Below are positions 28,176 through 39,100 of a DNA stretch of 61,633 nt, piece by piece (positions within the stretch are counted from its first letter, which is position 1; every line of letters starts with the position of its first letter). Both the position numbers and the translations under genes were made by a program. The DNA is from a virus. The notes under the pieces are model-generated. The model was not told the DNA's origin. It did not search any database and was given only the letters and a program-made list of their open reading frames with translations. The DNA is taken from positions 1-61,633 of IMG/VR virus record IMGVR_UViG_3300037508_000909. One strand, given 5' to 3'.

Positions 28176-30119
28176 ATGTTGCAAGGCGTTGCTGCTCCTC
28201 AAATTGCGATAGTCACAACTCCAGTTCTATCCGCTCGCCCACAATTCAATTTTGGGCAGAGCAGTTTAGTTTTCACGCCGACCAAGGCTTACGAGTCGAG
28301 CAACAAGCAGCCCGACAATGACCTTGGCGACCTCGCAAAGGCTTTGAGGCAACAACAAAAGGACGAGCAGGAGCGCAAGCAGCAAGAGTATCGCGACGCG
28401 CAGCTAAAACTCGCGGAGAAGAAGCAGGATGAGTCGGAACGCCACAACCGCATGATGGAGCGCATTCGGGCCGCTTCCGATGGCATTGAGGACGTTGGCG
28501 GGGGCAGGGAGTTTGGCGAGGCGAACGATACTGAAGCGATGAGGGCTTTGGGTGTCGATAAGGAGCTTCCACCACTCAGCTTAAGAGACACTGCATTCGA
28601 GTTAGGCGATGTTCCAGTTAAGGCCGAAAGCGCGTCTCCCGAACAAAAAAAGCAAAGCACAAATGCTGAGATTTTAAGCAGCAACGCACCTATTAGCTCG
28701 ATTTCACCAAATGCCAGCCAAGAACCGTCGTATCTAGCTGACGTGGAGCTTGGTTGGCCGGAGGATGTTGGCGAACCACAGTATGAGCCTGAAAAGGACA
28801 AGCCAGCACTTGCTGGCCCCCCTAGCCTAGGGCAAGCCTTAATAAAGGCTCCAATTCAAGAATCAAAAGCAACAGTTGGCAATCAAGCCTTAACGCTTCA
28901 AAAGAGCGCAACGCCAAAAACTCAAAACGCAAGTCCGTTCGGCGATGTAAAACTTGAGCTTGGTGGCCCCTTAAATCAAGTATCAGCGACATTCGCAGAT
29001 ACTCAGAAAAAAGATGCGCCAAATGAAAGTGTCGCTCCTCTCCCAAGCAATGCTACTGATGAAGCTAGAATCGGTAAAGCATTGCCAACCATTGCTTTAA
29101 AAGCGGGAGAGGTTCCGTACAGCAGATTCAAAAACTACGAGGTAGCGAAGCAGTATTTAGAGGCAGTCAAGCGCGGAACGCCTGAAGTGACAGCAATGAC
29201 ACCAAAGGCAACAAGAGACTCAAAGGGGAGAGTCATCGGGTATGAAATTGAATGGAAGAGCAATGAGGAAGCCCTAAGAAAACAAGAAGAAAAACTCGCT
29301 GACGCACTGGCGAAAAAGGAAAAATTGACAGCAGACCAAGCAGCAGCAAGGTCAAAGCTCTTGCTGTCCGAGGGGCGAGCGGTTAACGCTCAAGACTCCA
29401 TTCGGAACTACACAAAGCCCAACGGATTTCGAGAAGCCGTTCAGCGATTCATCCCTGCCTATAACAACGCGACTGAAGCCGACAAGAAAAAACTCGCAAA
29501 CGTAGGTCTTTCAGATATCGATTTGATTGACAACTACGCACGGGCAATGGGTGGTGGAAAGATAACTGAAGGTCAAGCGCATTTAATATCTCAGGCGAAG
29601 ACGCTTAAAGAAAAAATGCAGGTTCTTTACGGACAGAATTTTGGAAAGGGCGAGCAACTTTCTCAAGCGCAAAGAGATACGATGCTTGAAAATATGCTTG
29701 AGGCGCATAACTCGCAAGCCCGCAACGCAAACAATATTTTAAAGCGTGTCAGGGAGCGACTGATAGTTAATGGCGTTAAGGATGAACTTTTCTTGCCCGA
29801 AACGTATACAGACAACTTAATCACAAAAACCAAAGCGCGGTCTGAACTCACTCGGCTGAAAGATGCCGTAAAAAGTTTAAGGATGGATGCAGAAAAAGTT
29901 GCTGGCAACAAGCTATTGTCTCAAGAGGAAAGAAACAAGAAGATAGTAAAAATTGGGAAAATGTTTGAGAAGTATAAATCAGAAATTGACCACTTGAGTG
30001 AAAGGCTTGATGACGAAGAATATAGCGGAACTGAGATTTTAGGTCTTGAGGATTTTGAAAAAGCCAAAGGCGGGTTTATTGCTGGAGATAGAATGGTCGC
30101 TGAAGCAGAAAAAGAGTAA
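28176..30119 (+). CDS. Internal virion-type helical protein
   Basis: 647 residues. The N-terminal half is low-complexity and charged (residues 45-110 a Glu/Lys/Arg helix). The C-terminal half is a conserved-looking helical domain: DIDLIDNYARAMGGGKITE, EMLEAHNSQARN-like spacing (MLEAHNSQARNANN), and a coiled coil near the end. I associate this C-terminal pattern with large virion proteins of short-tailed phages. Directly followed by the 3700-residue gene, it is likely a partner in the internal or ejected protein set. Confidence 0.55.
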   Translation: MLQGVAAPQIAIVTTPVLSARPQFNFGQSSLVFTPTKAYESSNKQPDNDLGDLAKALRQQQKDEQERKQQEYRDAQLKLAEKKQDESERHNRMMERIRAASDGIEDVGGGREFGEANDTEAMRALGVDKELPPLSLRDTAFELGDVPVKAESASPEQKKQSTNAEILSSNAPISSISPNASQEPSYLADVELGWPEDVGEPQYEPEKDKPALAGPPSLGQALIKAPIQESKATVGNQALTLQKSATPKTQNASPFGDVKLELGGPLNQVSATFADTQKKDAPNESVAPLPSNATDEARIGKALPTIALKAGEVPYSRFKNYEVAKQYLEAVKRGTPEVTAMTPKATRDSKGRVIGYEIEWKSNEEALRKQEEKLADALAKKEKLTADQAAARSKLLLSEGRAVNAQDSIRNYTKPNGFREAVQRFIPAYNNATEADKKKLANVGLSDIDLIDNYARAMGGGKITEGQAHLISQAKTLKEKMQVLYGQNFGKGEQLSQAQRDTMLENMLEAHNSQARNANNILKRVRERLIVNGVKDELFLPETYTDNLITKTKARSELTRLKDAVKSLRMDAEKVAGNKLLSQEERNKKIVKIGKMFEKYKSEIDHLSERLDDEEYSGTEILGLEDFEKAKGGFIAGDRMVAEAEKE

Positions 30120-30121
30120 AT

Positions 30122-33100
30122 ATGAATACAGGTTCCGATACGGGTGAAGATGTAGCGCAAGAGGAAAGCGATGCCATTTTAAAAAGAATTCGAGAAGAAG
30201 CGGACAAAATTACAGGTGCCACAAAAGATGAACCCGCCCCATTCGGTACGCCGGATACTTCGTATTCCGGCACTGGCGCGGATTTTGGAGCTACTGTTGC
30301 TCCGGCCCCTGCGCTCATGCCCGAAAAAAAATCGGAAGCCGAACAAGAGGTTGAGAGCACGCTGAACCGGATTCGTGAAGGCGCGAAAGAAATTGAAGCT
30401 AAGGAGCCGCAGCAAAAAGAAAAGGAAAGCAAGCCAAATTTAAGCTACATCGAACAAATCATCGGCACTGGCTATCAAAATTTAACGCCAGAGATGAAAC
30501 GCATCCTCAGCGAGGAGCGAGACCCTGAGAACCTTAAGGAACTCAGCGAGAAGATGCCCGCTTACGAAATGTCGGACGAGCAGTACAGCTTGCTTTTCGA
30601 GCGAGACAGAAGTAACAGCTGGAAAGATTTAAAAAAGGTTGCCCCTGAGTTTGTTAAAGCAATCCCCGAAGTCATCGCTCATTCCGCAAAAGAATTCGGG
30701 AAGTGGGGCGGAGGATTTTTGCGTGGAATGATGGGCATAGCAGGAGGCGTACAAGCCCAACAACTGCCAAGCGGAGCAGTTGTTTTCAGCCGAAGCGAAG
30801 ACACAAAAACCGCTCAAGCTGACAGAGAAGCTGGATTGAAAGCATTGGCCGCTCCGGCTCAAGCCATTGCCAATACAGCATATGGACTTGGAGCGACACT
30901 TGGTAAAAATTTAGCACTTGGCAACTATTATTTTGATTTGGTTGGGGAAACGATTGGTGTCAAGGACAAGTCCGAAAGCAAGGATAATTTTATAGCGAGA
31001 AAGAAGCTGCAATCGTCGCTTGCAAAAAGCGACATTGAGTCCCCGTCTGCAATCGAGAAGGCATTAAAAAGCGATTTTGCAAAAACAATAGCAGAGTCTG
31101 CACTTAAGCTCAACTTACCTTCAGCCAGCGAGTTGCTTGCATCGGACGTTACAAATCAGTTCAACGGAGATTTGCAAAAAGCGAGAGCTTACCGTGAAGC
31201 TGAAATTAAAAAAGCTGCAAGCGAAATCACAACGGATGTCAGCGACCAAGCGGCTGCTGCATATGACCCAGAAATGGCTGGTGCTGCTGGGTGGATTGTG
31301 CCGTATGGGAATGAATTTTCGGCAGTGATGGGTGGACTTGGCACTGTAAGCTCGTCTATCAAGGCATTTGCGAAAGCCAAGCAAGGTCGATTGACTGCCG
31401 ATGAAGCGAATGCGTTGGCGCGTGCAGAGCAAGCAAAGCTAAAGGTCGAAGCCCTTCAAAAACAGGCAGATGCATCAAAGGTTGGCCCAATAGGCAAAGC
31501 GTCAGAAAAGGTTGCAAATAAGATAGATGCAGCAGTCAAATACTTTGACGAAACATTGCAAAGGCTTCCGGAGAGCGTCCGGCCCTATATCGGCAAAGCT
31601 CTTGGCGCAGGAACCGTTGGAGGTCTAGCCGCATGGGCTGCGACAGACGAAGGCGTGGCTCCAAAACTGGCAGCTTCAATCGCACTACTTGCCGCGCCCA
31701 GAGTTATTTCGGATGCGTCGAAAGCCAGAGCTTTAGCTGGTGGAGGGATTCGTGGGACTTTTCAGGCAATGTCGAACCTTCCGGAAATGTCTGCCCAGAC
31801 AAAACTTATGATGGCTGGCATCAATCCGAAGCTGGCGGATTGGACGGTTCAGCGCGGAGCCGAGTTCGCCAAACGTGGGGTTCATGCCGCAACGCTCGCG
31901 ACTGCGCTCGGTCTCGCGAAAGACGAAACTCCAGCGCAGCTTGGGCGCGGAGTTGCTGAGGCGATTCTGATGGGCGAGGCTTACAATCTTGTGCATGGTG
32001 GTCTCAGCAAGGGGGCTAAAGCACTTACTGGTCAAGGCATTGCAACTCGCGATAGAACACTGGAGCAGTACAATCGCGAGCGGAACCAACAAATAAAAAC
32101 GCTCAATGCCATGAGCGAAGATTCGCGCAAGACTACGGAAAATTTAGTTTCATTTGACCGAGTTGTTGAGCAGGCGGAGGGATTTTTAAATGCCGAACAA
32201 GAGCGAGCCGCTACTCTTGAAGCTGCCCCAGAGCAAACAGAAGAAATCAAATCTGCACTAAAGGAATCACAGGCAAGACTTGCGATGCTCGCTGCGCGAC
32301 TCGAAGGGCTAAAGCGTGCCGACGCAGAAACGCGAATGGCTTATGAGCACGAAGTGCTCAACACAATTACGAACGCAGATGTTTTGATAAACGGAGCATT
32401 GACTCCGCAGAAAAACACAAAAATCGAAGTCCTGACGACGGAGCAAATAAAAAACAAACTGAAGGCTTTAAACCCAAGCCTTTCAGAAAGTGACATCGAC
32501 ACCATAGCCGAGCAACAGGGAGTGAGCTTTGGCTCCAGCGGATTGACTCAGGCTGCTGATGGCACTGCAATTGGAAAGCCTCAAGGGAACATCATATTTG
32601 ACTTGTTTAAAGGCTCGGTTGTGATTAACGCCGATGCCGTTGCTCGTCGCTTATCAAGTGGGGCGATGGCAGGGGAATCAATTTTAGATGCACTTGGGCA
32701 TGAAATTGGTCACGCGCTCGATAAAACTGCTGAATATCAAAATCTTACCGAGCAGATTCGCACTGAACTGTTTGGCAGGAAAATAACAGCACCTGACGGA
32801 AGGACAATTCACGCCGAAGAAGGACTTTACAAGCCGTCAGACTTGCTGGCGATGATGGCTCGTTATTTTGACCCGAAGGGCGAAAAAAGCGATGAGCAGA
32901 TAATCAACGAGCAGCGCAGCTTGGGGTTGCGCGACAAAAATGGCAATTTAAAGATTGAAGATGCCATTGAATATATGCAGTCCGAAATCATTGCTGATAT
33001 GGTCGGGCTGTCGTCAAACGACGTTGCGCTTCGTGAGGCTGGAGCAACAGAAATCGTTTTGGATTGGGTTAAAACGAAAACGAAAAACAAACTTGTCAAC

Positions 33101-36100
33101 AAGGTTTTAGACTCACTGAGCGGAGAATCACCGCAAGTTGTTGGCACTGGCATTGGCACTGGCGTTAAGTTTTTGCCTGAACAGCTAAAACGCAACAAGC
33201 TCGCTTTAAAGACTTTAGCAGATTTAGATGGATGGCTTACTCAGGTTCAAAACAAGCCGAAAAGGACGTTGACGAAATCTGAGGTGATGGCGAACAGGGC
33301 ACTGTTTAACCACTACTACAAAGACTCTGGAGCCGTTCGCACCACAATGGTAGCGGACATTGTCGATGGCAACGGGAATGTCGTTGAGCGCGTTCTGTTG
33401 CCGGATTCTGCGAAAACGAGCGAGTGGCAGATGAGCGTGGATGAAAATGGAAATACCGCTCCTGTAAAGGTTAGTGGATTCGGGGAGTTGCCTGTTGAGT
33501 TGTCCGGCAAGAGCATTCCCGATAACGGGAGAATGATTGTGCGCTCCGACGTGGTTGTTGACGCAAACGGCAAGCCAGTTGAGGTCAAGAACGTGCGAGA
33601 CATTTTGTTGCAACGCTCGCAGTTGATTCGGGCCGCGCTAGAAAATGCTCCTGACGCGCAATCCGCCGATGCGATGCGTGCGAGGTCAAAAGACGGGCTG
33701 ATGTTTCGTGGTCGGCTCACTCCGGCGCAGCGCAAAAACATCGAAAACCTTCCAGAACTCATCGTCCCATATTCCATTAAGCTCAAGCTATTTGCGCTTA
33801 ATGACGCAATGGCGAAAAATGACGGCACTCGGATGCTCGCTGAGTACGCCGCAAGGCTTTCCGACAGCGGCAGATACGTTGACTTCTCTCCCACCATCAT
33901 TGATTTCGTGCCGATTGGATTCCAGTTCTCGAAGGCTGGAAACTTCTTGGTCACAACTGTTTCAGTGAGCGGGCTGAACAGGAAGTTCGACCTGATGATG
34001 AAGCAGATGCCGTCGAGATTCTCCCTGTGGAACTACGACAAAGACTCGTTTATGGACGAGTTCACAAACAAGTATCTCGCGAATTTAGCTGCCGGAAGAA
34101 ACGGGGAAATAGGACTAAGTGAAGACCCGCAAACGGCTCTGAATAAAAAGAACATCTTCAACGACTTAGTAAACGCTTTTGACGCGAACACGGAAGATGC
34201 AAATCCAGATAGAACTGAGTTGCAGCCGACTGGCTTGACGAAAGAGGAAAAGAAGGAGTGGAAGCAAAGCGACCCGAACACGGTCATTCGCTCGCGGCGT
34301 TTGGATTCATTGACGGACGTTATCGAATCGAATCAAACCAAGATGCCGTTCGATTACGGCAAGTTGAAAATCAATTTTCTGCCGGAGCAACAAAACGTCG
34401 GAGAGCGACCAGAGGTTTTGCGCGTCGAGGACGAGCGCATCACGGATGCGACTTATATCCGACCGGATGGTTCGATTTCGTTGGGCGCAACGCACTTGGA
34501 GGCGAACCCAGACGCTTCAAAAGACCCAGAGGAGCGCAACAGCGACCGCTACGGGTTTATGACGAGCACGGGCCGCGTGATTGGCCGAGCCGAGGCTTAC
34601 GACATCGCAGCCGAGAACGGGCAACTCATTGCGGAATCGCCGACGCTCGAATTACGTTCAGATAACGTAGACCTCGCTTCCGAACGCAATGGGCCTGATG
34701 TCAACTTTTTGCCGAGTGGCGAGTCGGAGCTTCCCAGCGCAGAGGAACGAGCAAGCGTGCGTCGCGCTGCGCCAAAATATTCGTTGGAGACGAAGCGTCA
34801 AAACCTACTTGGTGAAGGGGAATCGAACGAAGTCATAATCCGCGACGAGTTTGGAGATGACGTTGGACGAGCCGTTTACCGCATCAACTCGAAAAATCCG
34901 AATCGGGCCGAAGTCATCAGTACGGTTGTATATCCGCATCAGCGAAATAAGGGCTTTGGTTCGTTGCTGTACGCCGAGTTGGCGTCGGCAGCAGCAGCGG
35001 ATGGCGCAACAACTCTATACAGTGACGCAGTCAGCCCAATGGCTCTGCGTCGCAGGAAATCGCTCTTCAAGACGGACGTTCTCGGAGAGATGTCTGTTGG
35101 CGGGAGAAAAGCATTTGAGGCTGAGAGCTTTATAGGCAAGCCTCCAGAAAATCTCGACCGGATTGTCGCGAGCAATGGAGTTGCGACGAGCGCAGGGATT
35201 CAGTATCTGCCTGACATCATTGGCAAGCACTGGTCTGCCAATGATTTTGAAGAACCTGATGTTCGTAAGTATGGCGGGACATCGTTCGGATTAGTTTGGG
35301 GCTGGGGATTTTATTCCTCAACAATGGAGAATATTCCAGAGTCGTATCAGCTGACCCAATCGCAGAAAATTAATGCAATTCAAGACCCAAAAACCGAGCT
35401 ATATTCAATTGTAAAAATACAAAGAGGCGGAGCGGAAACCATATTGGCAAAGGGCTTAAACAAAGAGGATGCCGAAGAGATTACGCAAAACCTCAAGGAG
35501 AAAAGTGGATACTTTTACAAGTTTAAGGTAAAAAACGAGGAATTGTACATGGATGCCAATAAGGGCGTGTATGAGCAAACACCAGAAATTCAAGGCGCAC
35601 TAGAAAAAATTATTAATTTATTGGCTAAAAATGATGAGCTTATAGACGGAATGGGAAGGCCGATATCTGCCAAGCAGTTTAAAGATAACGCAATTGAAAA
35701 CACAAGGCTTATTTATACTGTTTTAGCCGCAAATGAATATACCACCAAAGACATCGTAAGGCGTGAATTTAGCAATATTGCAAACGGGCGAGCTTCAAAA
35801 TTATTTAAACTTTCTCAAATTGAAAAAGCGTCGAGACTTATTGTTGAACAAGAGCAAATGAGCAGCCATGAATACGCTTCGCGACTGCTTAATACTCTTG
35901 GAATTGAAGGTATAAAATACAACACCCCGCCTAGAGGTCTTTTAAATATATATCAAAGGAAAAAAGAGCTTCCAGTAGAACAGCCAACTCGCGGATTCAA
36001 TTATGTAACCTTTGCGCCAGAGACACTTACGCTCGAAGGCAAAGAGCAGTCATTTAACATTCGCGAAGCCCTTGGCGAAAAGGGATATCAGGCCGGACTG

Positions 36101-39100
36101 AACTTTTTGCCATCGACGGAAAACACTGAAGAGAGGCGTTTTGAAAAAACGCAGGACGCTTTGGCTGGCGTGCCGCGCAGGGCTAGGCCGGAGCAGATTC
36201 TCAAAGCGTTGACAGCGAGCGGTATATCCGAACAGGAGATAAAGCTGCGCGGCATCAACAGTGCGATGGAAGGCGCAATGGACGCAAATGGGTATGTGTC
36301 TCGCGACGAGCTTTTGAATGCGATGCAGGTTGAGCGTCAGAGGGAATTGGATAATGCCTATGCTGTAAAGGTTTACGAATCTTCAGACGCTCCGGCATTT
36401 CAGGCCAGCGTGCAGGATTCAAATGGGGAGCAGGTAATCGTCCGGATTGAGGACAGTAACAATGCGTCTGTCATCAAATCGGTTGAGCCGGATTCGCTCG
36501 AAACCACTGCGAGCGTGAATATTACACGCACAAAAGATGGCAAGTTCATCGTGCTTGATGAGAGCAACAAGCCGTTGCTTTTGAAGCGCAACGATTTGCG
36601 GTTCGACGGCCAACAGAATGCCTTTGAATTCGCGTCGGAAGAAGAAGCGCGTCGTGCAGTCGCAACGCTGGAGAACGCACGGGCTGACGCGCCCGTGGAG
36701 CCGTCTGAACGTGCTGTTGGAGTCCCAGAATTCAAGGTGGCAGTCAACGCTGCAATCCGCGATGGCAACAAGGCAGTCGAGTGGTCGTCCACTCAGTCTC
36801 CGGACGCGATTGACGCTTACGTCGGGCAGTGGGGCGGGAAAGCGGAGCGCACTGCCGAGGGATGGCGCGTCGAGTTGCCGGAGGGATTGCTTCGCGACGC
36901 AGAGCAGTTTGGCACGGTGCAGTTTTTGCCTGAGCGGTCTGTTGCTGTCGTTCCAGAGCGATTCTTCGGCTCGGAAACAGACAACAGGCTGGACGTAACG
37001 ACTGGCCGGATTCGCAGGTACGCTGGCAGTCCAAACTGGGTTCAAAAATTCAACGTCACCGAGTACGTCGCCGGAGGCAAATTCTTCGATAGCGTTACAG
37101 GAGAAGACCTTACAAATCGACCTGTTGCATCGACTGGGATTTCAGTCAGTGGTGGCAAGCCAAAAATGACAGCGATTGACGACGCTCCCCCAGCCACTGC
37201 AAACCTCGGCAACGTGCGTCGCAGCAACCTGTTCAAGCAAAGTGCTGGCTGGCAATGGGTTTCAGAAAATCCTCCGAAAACTGAAACGCTTATCTCTCTG
37301 GAAGGTAGCGGGTTATTTAAAGACAGGTCTGACAAACACGCCTACGCGCTCGATTTGACTTTTGAAAATGGAGCCGTGTTGCAGTCGTACCCAGCGAAGC
37401 CGAACGAGCCTCGACTGCGTCCAACTGGCAACGGGGATGTTGTTTTTGGGCCGGAAGTGGGTCGCATCAAAACGAGCGGAGGCAAAGAGCATCCGGTGTA
37501 CGGATGGGCGCGAGTTGTTGCTCCAGAACGCACTGGAGTGCAGTTCCTCCCCGAAGATGCAAGGCGCAGGGACGAGGAGTACCGCAAAGCCGTTGACGCA
37601 AATGACACTGAAACGGCTGGACAATTGGTAGAGGAGGCCGCGAAGGCTGCTGGGTACACAATCAAAGCGTATCACGGGACGCGCAACAAAGATTTCACTA
37701 TCTTCAAAACAGGTGATTTAGGGCATCATTTCGGGCTTTCGCTTGACCAAGTTTTTGGGCCTTACGGTAGGTTTAGCGACACGCAACGCAATCAAGTTAG
37801 GTTGGTTGAGGCTTATCTAAATATTCAAAACCCGCTTGAACTTACAGATAGGGGTTACTGGAGTGGGCCGTTGACCGTTCGAGAAGTAAACGAAAAAACA
37901 GGCTCAAATCTTTCTGAAGAAGGTTCAACTGCAGGGGATATTCAGGCAGCTATTAAGCGTGCTGGTTATGATGGCGTAGTTTACGAAAACCTCCACGAAG
38001 GCGAAGAGGGAGGCACGGCGATGATTGCCTTCAATCCCAACCAGATTAAATCCGCCGAGCCCGTAACTCGCGATGCTGACGGCAACGTCATCCCCTTGTC
38101 GCAGCGGTTTAATCCTGAGCAAGCAGGGATTCAGTTCCTTCCAAGCGTAACAACCGACGTAAGCGACTCGGAAACAAAGCAATACAAGATTATTCTTGGA
38201 ACAAAAGCTGGCGAGTATGGGTTCAGCCTCTCGCGATTGTCGAACCTGTATAAAAACAACGAGGCGTTTGCTTTTAACCAACAAGCAATCACTTTAGGAA
38301 AAGAAGCAGAAAAGGCTCGTAAGGAACTGGTTACAGCGCAAAATAAACTGCAAAAAGCGAACACATCAAGCGATTCCACAACGATTGAAAAGCTATCCGG
38401 CGAGGTTGATTCGCTTCAAAAGGAATTCGATACCGCGAATCAAAACCTACAAAAAGCCATAAGCGAACGCTCTACTACTCTCTTGCAAAATATTGCGAAT
38501 GAGAAAGATGCGGATAAGCTCGCTACGTTGGAAAATGAATATCAAGACCTTCAGGGCTTTGTTCAAACGGCTGAAATGCCGATATTTAGCTCAACAAAAA
38601 ATGTTGTTGGCAAAAAATTGGTTGAAAAGGCTGAGTCAAAGTTTGAGTCCGACTTCCAACGAATCACAATCGCTCCACCGTTTACTCTGCCTTCAAAAAG
38701 TGGACTCGTTGACCAAGATGCCATCGCGGATGGCGTTCAGAGAAAAATCTTTAACTCTGGCAGCTTTAGGAACTTGCTGATTGATTTCTTTGGAGAAGAT
38801 ATTGGCGGAAGGCTGCAAATTGTTAATAACGGGCACGGAACATGGCTTGGTGGTCGCGAGCGAAATGTAGAGCTAGTCTTGCCGAAAGATGTTGTACGCA
38901 CTCCGGAACTAGACGCTAAACTCAAATTATTTGTCTCTGCAATGGGATTCGGAATGGCTCAAGATGCTGCAATCCTTTACAGACCAAGACTTGGCAACGA
39001 AGAGAAAACGGACAATGAAAGTACTCAGTATTATGTTTATTCCAAAACGCCGATGACCAAGGCGAAGGCGAATAAAATAATGCAAAAGGCCGAGGGCTTA

